From positions 186,001-250,000 of the forward strand of contig NZ_JAKZKV010000005.1 in assembly GCF_022808675.1 (NCBI RefSeq): a DNA stretch of 64,000 nucleotides, read 5' to 3'. The position numbers and the translations under genes were made by a program. Position 1 is the stretch's first letter. The number at the start of each line of letters is the position of its first letter. Source of the DNA: Parabacteroides sp. FAFU027. Its GTDB lineage: Bacteria; Bacteroidota; Bacteroidia; Bacteroidales; UBA7332. Below the pieces are notes generated by a model. That model was given only the letters and a program-made list of their open reading frames with translations, was not told where the DNA came from and ran no database searches. This document shows positions 56,057 to 64,000 of the stretch, one piece after another.

Positions 56057-56806
56057 CTATTGCCCGATGTACTTCTTCAAATCCCGTATTGCAATCCCCT
56101 GAATATTATGCTCGTGCATATATTTGAGATATTCTTCGAATAGTTCGGGTGGGGTGGAGTAATCCGGATGTTGAAGGTCTGGTACTCCATGAATAGTCAG
56201 CACCAGAAAATCTCCGGGTTTTAAGCCACTAAGGGCATTCATCACACGCTCCTTTTGCTTCTCCGAATTGCTCATGGTGTGGCTCGGCACCTGCAACAGG
56301 CTATCCTGCATCGGGATGTAAGTACGGCTACCACCTGCACGACCATACAGGTAGCCCAGCCCTTTGAGACGGACTTGAGCCAATGAATCAGAACGATTTC
56401 CCGGATAAGCAAAAGACAAGGGACGGGGAATATCGTACTCTTTGCATTTTGCTTCAATGATATTGACTTCATTTTGCAACTCTTCACGTGTCAGTGTCGT
56501 AACATTCTTATGATGGGCGGTGTGGTTACCTATCTCGAATCCCATGCGGTTGAGCTCGCTGATTTGCGGCCAGGTCATATAAAAAGCGGTATCCTGAGGT
56601 CTTTTCTGAGCTACGTCACAGACAAAGAAGGTTCCTCCGAAATGATACTTCTTCAACAACGGAGCAACGATGGTATAATGACTTCTGACCGCATCGTCAA
56701 AAGTTAGCACCACCACGGGCCGATGCACGGTTTCGTTTTTCTTCTTTGCCTGAATTGACAAGACTACAAACATCATTAGCAAGCTGATGACAATACTCTT
56801 TCTCAT
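56057..56806 (-). CDS. CE4-type polysaccharide deacetylase, copy B
   Basis: The 249-residue exported protein is a clear paralogue of that at 32630: the same signal-peptide length, TFDDA near 35, GNHTAHHKN near 93, SFAYPGN near 131 and LTIHGVPD near 206, with blocks such as LLKKYHFGGTFFVC identical in both. Being co-directional and 9 bp after the sialate esterase gene, it probably acts with it on the same acetylated glycan. Duplication of this gene between the two glycan loci suggests a shared substrate feature. Confidence 0.88.
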   Translation of the reverse strand: MRKSIVISLLMMFVVLSIQAKKKNETVHRPVVVLTFDDAVRSHYTIVAPLLKKYHFGGTFFVCDVAQKRPQDTAFYMTWPQISELNRMGFEIGNHTAHHKNVTTLTREELQNEVNIIEAKCKEYDIPRPLSFAYPGNRSDSLAQVRLKGLGYLYGRAGGSRTYIPMQDSLLQVPSHTMSNSEKQKERVMNALSGLKPGDFLVLTIHGVPDLQHPDYSTPPELFEEYLKYMHEHNIQGIAIRDLKKYIGQ

Positions 56807-56815
56807 CGTCCTTTA

Positions 56816-57625
56816 TTATTTGGTCATAAACTTACAGACATATTCCCGGGCAAAACGTTTCCCCATTTCCCGCTGACCAGCTGAATTAAAATGCAGAAAG
56901 TCGCCTCGGTGTTGAAAATCAGCTGTAGTGATGACCGAAGTTAAACGGTCAGATGCTGAATACAACCGGGTCTGTTCATTCATCTGAGCAAATAACACAG
57001 GCGTTTTAGAGTAACTTCCGAGCTCACCCATCAATATCGGTAGTGAATCATTACCGATAGCATTTCTAAACATACCAAACAGCGTTTTGAGGTTTTCCTG
57101 CCTTTGCTGAATACCTTCCGGTTTGGCATCCGTCTCCCCCTGATGCCACAAGATGGCTTTGATGGTACCGTATCGTTTTCCCAACTCTACTTTCTCTTTG
57201 AAATTAGTAAACAACTGGATATCCCGGTGAGTGGAGTTCTTGATCCATTGATTAATAGAACTTCCGCCAACCGCTGTCTGAAGAATAAGAACAGATACAT
57301 CATTAGGTATTGAGTTCAGCAACTCTTTCCCAAATGCCAGTCCGCAGCCGGTTCCCTGCATTTTGATCTCGTAGAAATTAAGCGGTTCTCTGGCCGGAAC
57401 GATTTCTCCTTTATCATTCATACTCAAAACACGTGGAGTCGTGACGGTATCCTGTGCTTCCACGTTCCCCCGACCCGCCATGTTGGACTGCCCTGCAAGG
57501 ATAAATACCCATACTTTGGAAGGATTTTCTTTCAGTCTGTTTTCCAATGTGCTATTTTGTGCGCTTCCCGTTACAATCAACGCGAAGAAACTAATCAATA
57601 GAAAAACTGGTCTCATATTTGTCAT
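56816..57625 (-). CDS. Sialate O-acetylesterase-like (SASA) carbohydrate esterase
   Basis: The exported esterase has SGNH-type motifs AGQSNMAGRGN near 45 (nucleophile serine), the oxyanion glycine region TAVGGSSINQW near 118, HQGETDA near 160, and a C-terminal HFNSAGQ for the catalytic histidine. This pattern fits DUF303/SASA enzymes (CE6-like), which remove acetyl groups from xylan, pectin or sialic acids. The start is uncertain: ATG at 57625 (269 residues) or 57616 both give a good signal peptide, while the ATG at 57646 adds residues overlapping an inverted repeat. Confidence 0.85.
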   Translation of the reverse strand: MTNMRPVFLLISFFALIVTGSAQNSTLENRLKENPSKVWVFILAGQSNMAGRGNVEAQDTVTTPRVLSMNDKGEIVPAREPLNFYEIKMQGTGCGLAFGKELLNSIPNDVSVLILQTAVGGSSINQWIKNSTHRDIQLFTNFKEKVELGKRYGTIKAILWHQGETDAKPEGIQQRQENLKTLFGMFRNAIGNDSLPILMGELGSYSKTPVLFAQMNEQTRLYSASDRLTSVITTADFQHRGDFLHFNSAGQREMGKRFAREYVCKFMTK

Positions 57626-57634
57626 TTTACAAGA

Positions 57635-57682
57635 AAGGACAAACACTTAGGGGCAAATGCGCAATCCATTGTGTTTGTCCTT
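57635..57682. repeat. 12-bp inverted repeat between GH2 and SASA genes
   Basis: AAGGACAAACAC (57635-57646) pairs exactly with GTGTTTGTCCTT (57671-57682) around a 24-nt loop. On the minus strand it follows the GH2 stop by about 17 bp and precedes the SASA start, so it may partly terminate or process the transcript, or serve as an operator. Confidence 0.65.
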
Positions 57683-57698
57683 ATCATAGGGTTACTAT

Positions 57699-60600
57699 TT
57701 ATTCCACTTTCTCAAAAAACTCTGCTTCAATGATTCGAAGCTGTCCTTTGGTATTGATATTTTTCGGCTCTTTGAATCCGTCCAATTCTTTATTTCCGTT
57801 CAGCTCAACCATATTCTGGAAAGCATCTTTCTCTGTGCCAGTACCGGTTAGTCGCACTGTTACGCTTTTTCCTACAGTAGGTTTCACGGCAAGTGTTACA
57901 TATCCGAGTCCGGGCTCTGTATTGCCTTTCCAAACCTCTTTCCCATCGACCAAAATCTCGATAGGATAACTGCGCGAACGCCATCCGGAGAACTTAAAGC
58001 ATACTTCAGAAATCTCTGCCTTACGCCCCAACTGATAGGTAACCCATCCGGTAGATATTTTGCCATCATTGGTCCATTCTGACATTTCGTTATCGTCATA
58101 GCTGTTTTTCACCTTATCGGCATTAGCTCCGGCTGTCGCAGAAACGATATCTACCGTTTTGCGGGAAACTTTGAAAGAGGGTGTAGATGGCGTTTCTCCG
58201 CGTGAAAGATAAGATGGCAAACCATCTCCCGGTAAATCTGTACTTAAACCATCAACTATCTTTTCAGGTGTTGTTTCAAATGATATCATAGCCGATTGCA
58301 GTCCTTCAGCTGAAGCTGTCAGGGTAACTTTGCCGGCTTCTGTGGTTGAACGGATTAACGCGCGATTAACGCCACACTCAGCCGGAAGCGTTTTAGACAA
58401 AATATAGTTGTCCGGTCCCTGGGCAATACCGCCACGCCATTCGGCAGGACCATCCAGTTTGAAGTTTACCGGAGTTTGGACTGTAGGACAACGCTGGCCA
58501 TTTGCATCCACTACTTCTACCTGGGCTAGTACCATATCGGCACCATCGGCCTTTACCGGAAGAGGTGATTTAATCAGCGTGAGTTTCAAGGCAGCCGGGG
58601 CTCCCGCAGTGTTTTTTGTATCGGAAGAAACCTCTTTCCAGCTACCCCCAACCCCCTGAAGGGGGCTTTCGTTACTACGGTCTTTGGGCTTTAAGTCCCC
58701 TTTAGGTGATTTAGGGGTAAATTCATAACTTACAGCCTTCAAAGTCCCCGGTTGATATGCCACATTCTTAAACGTGTGCAGGAAATGATAACTGCGTTCA
58801 CCGAAACCGAGCGACTTACCGTTCAGGAAAAGCTCTACCTTTTCGGATGGAGATACCACATATACATCTTTCACGGTATTATCAGCGTAATTCCAGTGGC
58901 CAACGATATATGTACGTGGGTGTTCGATATCCACCCAACCGTCCCACATTACCTGGTGTGCGAAGAAGGCATCTTTGGGGATACGCATAGCATCAACCTC
59001 CCCGCTCCGACGGTAATTCTCTTCTCCCCGACAATGGGTATTGGTATCAGAGAACACGATATTGGCTCCCCCTGAGCTTACACGTGTACCGGTTCCGGCA
59101 CGCATTATGAAATAGTCAAACCAACGTTTGAGTTCCTCAATGGCAAAGGAATCCTGGTTACGGTTATAATCCGGGGCCGGAGCATTCCGGTACAACGGGC
59201 CGGCACCATTCTTATGATAAGGCGCTGTCAGTTCGTCCCAGTATTTACGTAAAGCTTCGTCACGGCAATATTCGGTGGCAATCATCGGTTTGCCCGCACT
59301 CTTATTAATATAAAGCATTTCACCGCCGTATTCGGCTATTTTTCTGTCCAGCATTTCACGCGAACCGATGGCACGACCACCATTCGGGTCATACTGGTCA
59401 CGGATGGCTTTCATTTCACCCATGTGGTCTTCGCTGATAGACTCATTTCCACATTCATAGAAAATAACACTCGGATTATTCCGGTTATAGATGATGTTGT
59501 CACGCATCAGTTCGGTACGTTGAGACCAACGGCGACCCTCCACATCAGCCTCTGCATCACCGGCAGGCAACATTTGCATAAGCCCTACCCGGTCGCATGA
59601 TTCGATATCCTGTTTCCAGGCGGTGACGTGCATCCAGCGGAAAAAGTTGGCATTTCCTTCAACTGCCAGACCATTACTGTAATCGCTCAACCAGGCCGGA
59701 ACAGACATGCCTACAGCCGGCCATTCATTGGAGGTACGCTGAGCGTAACCTTTCATCTGAATGACGCGGTCATTGAGATAAACCATACCGTTTTTGAACT
59801 CTGTTTTACGAAAACCGGTGCGGGTTTTCACCACATCTACCGGTTTTCCATTGATTTTCAAAACAGTATAGACATTATACAGATAACCATACCCCCAGCT
59901 CCAAAAGTGCAGGTTGCTGACCGGCGAGCTTGCCGAAAGCATTGCAGTTGCTCCCGGTTGCACAGATTGTGTTTTTCCGGTATAACGGGAGATTTCTTTG
60001 CCATCCATATCTTCGATGACCACCTCATAGCCGATATTCTGAACAGAAGAGGTCTCATTCTTTACTTCCGATTCAGCGATAATGACAGCTTTCCGACCTT
60101 TGATATTAAAGTTTTTAGCATAAACATAGACTCCGCTGGTTTTCAGGAACGAATAGAGCGGCAATGTCTGGTAAACTTTTCCCGAAACATGCAGTTTTAC
60201 ATTTTTGGGAATGCCTCCATAGTTTGCATTGAAGTTGCTGTTGTTCCACTGGAACAGGCTGTTGGTCGAACGCTCCCGGTATTTCCAGCTATTGTCGATA
60301 CGCAGGGCAATCACATTGTCCTCGCCGAAACGGATTTTATCGGAAATATCAAAGCCGAATGCCATGACGCCGTTTTCATGCAGTCCGACCTTTACGCCAT
60401 TGACATAAACATCTGCCGCCATACGTACCCCTTCAAATTCGATAAACACCTTTTTACCCTGCTCTGAAGTGGGCAATTTAAAATGTTTGCGATACCAGAC
60501 TACGGTATCGGTCAGCTGCTCAATGTGCTGGCGAAACGCTTCATCCTCGTTGAAAGCGCGCGGAAGTGTAACCGTTTTCCACTCCTTATCGCCATAAACA

Positions 60601-60773
60601 GGGGCTTCGGCACCGGAAATATCTCCGATGCGAAGCTTCCAGTCGGAGTTAAAATTGTACGTCTCGCGCAAGGAACCCTCAAACTTTGGAGAAGCATAAC
60701 AAAATGTACCTCCGACTACTCCTACACATAGTAATAGTAATTTTCTTACTCTGTCTTTCTTGTTGTTTCTCAT
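57699..60773 (-). CDS. GH2 family hydrolase with DUF4982 and discoidin-like C terminus
   Basis: The exported enzyme has 1024 residues. After a signal peptide come a jelly roll (about 35-190), an immunoglobulin-like domain, and a TIM barrel with WMHVTAWKQD near 380, the acid/base Glu in FYECGNESIS near 440 and the nucleophile Glu in MIATEYCRDE near 500. A DUF4982-type domain, an Ig-like domain and a C-terminal galactose-binding-like domain follow (SEWTNDGKISTGWVTYQLG, SYPIEILVDGKEVW). Residues about 684-710 (PKSPKGDLKP and PLQGVGGSWKE) derive from an inserted dispersed repeat. Such GH2 proteins include beta-galactosidases and beta-glucuronidases; specificity is open. It is divergent from the HTCS at 61530. 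Confidence 0.9.
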   Translation of the reverse strand: MRNNKKDRVRKLLLLCVGVVGGTFCYASPKFEGSLRETYNFNSDWKLRIGDISGAEAPVYGDKEWKTVTLPRAFNEDEAFRQHIEQLTDTVVWYRKHFKLPTSEQGKKVFIEFEGVRMAADVYVNGVKVGLHENGVMAFGFDISDKIRFGEDNVIALRIDNSWKYRERSTNSLFQWNNSNFNANYGGIPKNVKLHVSGKVYQTLPLYSFLKTSGVYVYAKNFNIKGRKAVIIAESEVKNETSSVQNIGYEVVIEDMDGKEISRYTGKTQSVQPGATAMLSASSPVSNLHFWSWGYGYLYNVYTVLKINGKPVDVVKTRTGFRKTEFKNGMVYLNDRVIQMKGYAQRTSNEWPAVGMSVPAWLSDYSNGLAVEGNANFFRWMHVTAWKQDIESCDRVGLMQMLPAGDAEADVEGRRWSQRTELMRDNIIYNRNNPSVIFYECGNESISEDHMGEMKAIRDQYDPNGGRAIGSREMLDRKIAEYGGEMLYINKSAGKPMIATEYCRDEALRKYWDELTAPYHKNGAGPLYRNAPAPDYNRNQDSFAIEELKRWFDYFIMRAGTGTRVSSGGANIVFSDTNTHCRGEENYRRSGEVDAMRIPKDAFFAHQVMWDGWVDIEHPRTYIVGHWNYADNTVKDVYVVSPSEKVELFLNGKSLGFGERSYHFLHTFKNVAYQPGTLKAVSYEFTPKSPKGDLKPKDRSNESPLQGVGGSWKEVSSDTKNTAGAPAALKLTLIKSPLPVKADGADMVLAQVEVVDANGQRCPTVQTPVNFKLDGPAEWRGGIAQGPDNYILSKTLPAECGVNRALIRSTTEAGKVTLTASAEGLQSAMISFETTPEKIVDGLSTDLPGDGLPSYLSRGETPSTPSFKVSRKTVDIVSATAGANADKVKNSYDDNEMSEWTNDGKISTGWVTYQLGRKAEISEVCFKFSGWRSRSYPIEILVDGKEVWKGNTEPGLGYVTLAVKPTVGKSVTVRLTGTGTEKDAFQNMVELNGNKELDGFKEPKNINTKGQLRIIEAEFFEKVE
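58642..58722. repeat. Dispersed palindromic repeat inserted in frame in GH2
   Basis: The stretch carries CCCCCTGAAGGGGG (58652-58665) and a CCCCTTTAGG / CCTAAA-type dyad near 58697-58716. It matches from memory a very common Bacteroidota intergenic repeat with the CCCCCTTCAGGGGGTTGGGG core. Here it is translated as a Lys/Pro/Gly-rich linker without breaking the frame. Confidence 0.7.
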
Positions 60774-60839
60774 TTTATTATTATCTGTTTTTCACTTCAG
60801 TTCGTTTCTGTTTCAAGAAGGCGGTATCAATACCCAATG

Positions 60840-60869
60840 CAAAACTAAATCTTATTTGAACGGAGTAAA
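60840..60869 (-). promoter_or_regulatory. Promoter of the GH2-SASA-CE4 unit
   Basis: On the minus strand TTTA (60869-60866), 18 bp, TAGTTTTG (60847-60840) fits the Bacteroidota consensus apart from one base of the -33 box. The GH2 ATG follows about 65 bp later. Confidence 0.55.
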
Positions 60870-61101
60870 TAAAGAATCGTACAGATATATGCAATTTCTG
60901 CCACTGCCCCTGTCAGAGCTGATTCAGGTGATAGAATCTTACCAATTTGTGAATATTTAGACATACTCTTATGCCTACACCATTTACCGATTCCTGCTAC
61001 TAATCTTAAAAAAATGTCCATCTCAACTGATTGGCAAGACCGGAACATTTATAGTAGAACCATTTTGAAATACCAGACGATTTGGCCATTAATAGTAGTT
61101 C

Positions 61102-61177
61102 CTACCGGGTGCAGTGGTTTTTAACCGCTGATTACAATAGAATATTATCAGCGGTTAAAAACCGCTGCACCCGGTAG
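61102..61177. repeat. Long inverted repeat element with 30-bp arms
   Basis: The 30-nt arms at 61102-61131 and 61148-61177 are complementary at 29 positions around a 16-nt loop. Each arm holds AGCGGTTAAAAACCGCT-like sequence that can also fold on itself. A decayed relative lies at 38215-38291. It sits in the 756-bp gap between divergent GH2 and HTCS genes, which otherwise shows only promoters. Confidence 0.85.
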
Positions 61178-61481
61178 CTTAGCTCTCACATCAATTAAAC
61201 TGCTGATTATATCACTTGAATTGTCTAATCCAGAACTACGTTACTACAAACGGCAAATCCGGCTCAAAACCGATATATAAAATCGTACTTTTATTTGTAT
61301 TATTCATTCGTGAAAGAGATGACAGGTTAAGGGATCAATCTATCCGGAGCTTCCAAAAGCAGACACAAAAAACTAATATACAACACATTGCATCATACCA
61401 GTTCTTTATCAGTAAAAATACACACCTATAGCCGACAAAACACGACTCTTTATCCGTTTTCGCAAAACGCATAAAAACAGA

Positions 61482-61489
61482 TATATTTG
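61482..61489 (+). promoter_or_regulatory. -7 box of the second HTCS gene
   Basis: TATATTTG is an exact TAnnTTTG match 40 bp before the ATG. A TTTTCG element lies about 20 bp upstream. Confidence 0.6.
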
Positions 61490-61529
61490 TATTGCTCATC
61501 TTAATCTCAAAACCTTAATATCACGAAAA

Positions 61530-64000
61530 ATGCACCCTGGAAGAATTCTCCGGATTATCCTTTTTATATGTAGTTTTCTGCACTTTGCCCTGCATGCCGA
61601 AAACCAACCGACCATTGAACGCATTACGTCAAATGAAGGCCTCTCCCACAATACCATTCGAAATATTATTCAGGATAAAACAGGCTTCATCTGGCTGGGA
61701 ACCATGAATGGCGTGGACAGATATGATGGCAACCGTTTCAAAAGCCTGAAACCGGAAGCAGGAAACATCAATTCACTTTCAAGTGGTAAGATTATGAGTC
61801 TTTACCAGGATAGCCGCGGCTATATCTGGGTGCGAACCAACACTGATATTTTCCAATGTTACAATCCCAGTCTGGAACGTTTTGTCCCGTTGTTTGACAA
61901 CAAGGTCGCTTCTTCCGTGAACTATTCTTTCCTCTACGAGGATAAGCAAAAGGATATCTGGCTCGGTAGTAACGACTCCGGTTGCATTCGGGTTACATTT
62001 ACCGATGGCAAAATCATTTCCCGAAAATATTCTACATCTGAAAAAAGCCAACATTTGCCTTCTGATAATGTACTGGATATTTTCGGGGACAGCCGTCATC
62101 ATACCTGGATTTTAACGGGAAACGGGCTTGTTATGCTCGAAAATGGCCATACAAAAGTCGTCCGCAGAAATGGGCTACAACTTCAGTATATTAAAGCTTT
62201 CGAACAAAATAACTGCGTCTTTTTCGTCACAAAAAACGGGAAGATTGATCGCTATAACCTTCTGAACGGAAGTTTCAGTAATGAGACTTCTCTTCCGGCA
62301 AACAACAATGTGATTAGAACCACGACGGTTGGAAACGACTACATACTGCTGGGAACAGCCAATCAAGGACTCTATCTGTACAATACCAAAAGCCGCCGCA
62401 TCACGACTGACCAGGCGATTTTCGGAGAAAAGATTCTCAACAATCCCATCTTTCAGTCTGATGAAAGCGGAGGTGTATGGATTTCGAATTTCTCGGGGAA
62501 TGCCTGGAGCATCAATGCTAAGGGAGAAAAAGAGGCAAAACTAAACCTGATGCCCACCTCCATCCTGCAACAGATTGACTATGAACGGTATCATTTTCTG
62601 GAAGACAGGCACGGTAACACCTGGATAACCACCTATGGCAACGGGCTGTTTTGTTACAACAAAACGACAGGAAAACTTACACATTTCCTGTACGATAAAA
62701 AGAACAGCAACACCATCTCATCCAACTACCTGTTAACCATCGCAATCGATAAAAATGAAAATATATGGGTGGGAACAAATCAAAAGGGGCTGAACAAGCT
62801 CTCTTTTGCCAACCGCAGCGTGCAGATAATTTATCCCGATGCTGAGACGACCGTCGAAAACGGCAATATGGTGCGGGCATTCCTGGAAGATAACGCCCGG
62901 AATATCTGGGTAGCCACAAAAGCAGGAAGCCTCTACCGGTACAACTCTGCATTATCTCAGAAAAAAGTCATCATTCAAAGTGGTGTAAATGTTTACGGAA
63001 TGATGCAGGATAACTCCGGCTCCGTATGGCTGGCGACTAAGGGAAAAGGTGTCATCGAACTGAAACAGGGAAATCCGGCCAATGCCGTCACCTACAAACA
63101 CTCAGCTAATGCAGAAAGTCTGAGCAATGACCAGGTATATTCCATCCTGAAAGACAGGAAGGGACGCCTTTGGGCTGCTACGCTGGGAAACGGTATCTGT
63201 GTAAAAATCGTCCCACAGGGTACAGAAGGGTTTCGTACGTTCTTTGCTACCGGAAATCTGATTCGCTTCACCCGCCACCTTATGCTTGACCGGCAGGGTG
63301 ATATATGGGTGGCTACCAATGACGGAGTCCTGCGCTTCAATCCGGATGCACTAATTCGTAATCCGAAAGCTTACAAACATTACACCTTTGACCGCAAAGA
63401 CAAAAACAGCCTGAGCAATCCGCAGGTACGCTTTATCTTCCAGGACTCGAAAGGCGGTATATGGCTTGCAACCGCCGGAGGAGGCGTAAATAAATTCATG
63501 GGGGAATCACCTGACAGAAACGGTTCTTTCAAAGTTTACAGCACCAACAAATGGATGGCAAATGACAACATCATGGCCATTCAGGAAGATCAGAGAGGAA
63601 GCCTCTGGATCAGTACAGAAAATGGAATCCATCGTTTGAATCCGCAAACCGGGCTTTTCCAAAACTATAACTTCTCGGACGATTTCTCTACAAACATCTT
63701 TTCCGAAGCAGCATGTCTCACCTGCCGTGACGGACGTATGCATTGGGGAAGCCTCGACGGATTCTACGCATTCTATCCCCAAAAGCTTCGTGAAAACGAA
63801 CCGAAACAGAACAAAGTCACCCTTACCGGATTTTTCATCTACGACGAATACGCCAAAGTCGCTGAGCCCGGCGCTCCGTTGGAACAATCTGTCACCTATG
63901 CAAAAAAAGCGGTATTGAAAGCTGGCGACAAGGTCTTCCACATCGAATTTGCCAACCTGAACTTCAGGAAATCAAACGCCAACCAGTATATGTATATGCT
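61530..64000 (+). CDS. Hybrid two-component sensor, N-terminal part (runs off window)
   Basis: ATG at 61530 opens a frame that stays open to the last base of the window, giving about 823 residues with no stop. A signal peptide (about 1-23, ending in LHAENQ) is followed by ITSNEGLSHNTIRNI and repeated regulator-propeller blades such as FIWLGTMNGVDRYDG, IWVGTNQKGLNKL, IWVATNDGVLRF and LWISTENGIHRL. The final residues (VFHIEFANLNFRKSN) begin a Y_Y_Y domain. The membrane helix, kinase, receiver and AraC-type parts are expected beyond the window. It is divergent from the GH2-SASA-CE4 operon, which it probably controls. Confidence 0.9.
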   Translation, partial: MHPGRILRIILFICSFLHFALHAENQPTIERITSNEGLSHNTIRNIIQDKTGFIWLGTMNGVDRYDGNRFKSLKPEAGNINSLSSGKIMSLYQDSRGYIWVRTNTDIFQCYNPSLERFVPLFDNKVASSVNYSFLYEDKQKDIWLGSNDSGCIRVTFTDGKIISRKYSTSEKSQHLPSDNVLDIFGDSRHHTWILTGNGLVMLENGHTKVVRRNGLQLQYIKAFEQNNCVFFVTKNGKIDRYNLLNGSFSNETSLPANNNVIRTTTVGNDYILLGTANQGLYLYNTKSRRITTDQAIFGEKILNNPIFQSDESGGVWISNFSGNAWSINAKGEKEAKLNLMPTSILQQIDYERYHFLEDRHGNTWITTYGNGLFCYNKTTGKLTHFLYDKKNSNTISSNYLLTIAIDKNENIWVGTNQKGLNKLSFANRSVQIIYPDAETTVENGNMVRAFLEDNARNIWVATKAGSLYRYNSALSQKKVIIQSGVNVYGMMQDNSGSVWLATKGKGVIELKQGNPANAVTYKHSANAESLSNDQVYSILKDRKGRLWAATLGNGICVKIVPQGTEGFRTFFATGNLIRFTRHLMLDRQGDIWVATNDGVLRFNPDALIRNPKAYKHYTFDRKDKNSLSNPQVRFIFQDSKGGIWLATAGGGVNKFMGESPDRNGSFKVYSTNKWMANDNIMAIQEDQRGSLWISTENGIHRLNPQTGLFQNYNFSDDFSTNIFSEAACLTCRDGRMHWGSLDGFYAFYPQKLRENEPKQNKVTLTGFFIYDEYAKVAEPGAPLEQSVTYAKKAVLKAGDKVFHIEFANLNFRKSNANQYMYM

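Overview
The window comes from a member of the Bacteroidota, most likely Bacteroidales and perhaps a Paludibacter-like anaerobe or microaerophile. Signs of this are promoters of the TTTG-N18/19-TAnnTTTG type, start codons without a clear Shine-Dalgarno, a type IX secretion (T9SS) tail on a secreted pectate lyase, two hybrid two-component systems (HTCS) beside glycoside hydrolases, and a DUF4492 gene ahead of cydAB. No rRNA or tRNA gene was seen.

Layout. (1) 1-3.1 kb is accessory DNA: the end of a membrane protein, an epoxide hydrolase and a RibD/DHFR-like reductase, each followed by a structured non-coding element; two of these elements (581-780 and 2871-3060) are copies of one repeat. (2) 3.2-14.1 kb is a potassium island: kdpF-kdpA-kdpB-kdpC, an intrinsic terminator, kdpD-kdpE, then kup. 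(3) 14.1-26.1 kb is housekeeping: SDR, CYTH, cydAB with DUF4492, NUDIX, START-like, an LptF/G permease, ribBA, YbaK-like deacylase, Mth938-like protein, a secreted beta-structured protein and a lipoprotein of the endonuclease/exonuclease/phosphatase fold. (4) 26.6-33.4 kb is a pectin-degradation block on the minus strand: CE12-GH28 operon, T9SS-exported PL9, a second GH28 and a CE4-like deacetylase, with gene remnants between them and no SusC/SusD pair. (5) 33.4-38.1 kb holds two unrecognised proteins, several strong dyads and a PLP aminotransferase preceded by a complete leader-peptide attenuator. (6) 38.4-50.8 kb is a minus-strand operon (DUF362 membrane protein, beta-propeller, GH95, GH2) with its HTCS regulator immediately upstream. 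(7) 50.8-55.9 kb has an array of seven palindromic units spaced 41-42 bp, then a plus-strand operon iorA-iorB-tandem-domain protein-MEKHLA protein under a textbook Bacteroidota promoter. (8) 56.0-64.0 kb is a second glycan block (CE4, sialate esterase, GH2) with a divergent HTCS that runs off the window.

How the parts work together. Kdp and Kup provide inducible high-affinity and constitutive K+ uptake, with KdpDE as the sensor pair. The glycan enzymes would remove acetyl groups (CE12, SASA, perhaps CE4), cut galacturonan (PL9, GH28) and trim galactosyl and fucosyl side groups (GH2, GH95) under the two HTCS. IorAB would oxidise aryl pyruvates from amino acids with ferredoxin as acceptor; its two downstream partners are uncharacterised, and this operon is my best candidate for an undescribed system. 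The leader-peptide attenuator and the two 42-bp-period dyad arrays are the most striking non-coding signals.
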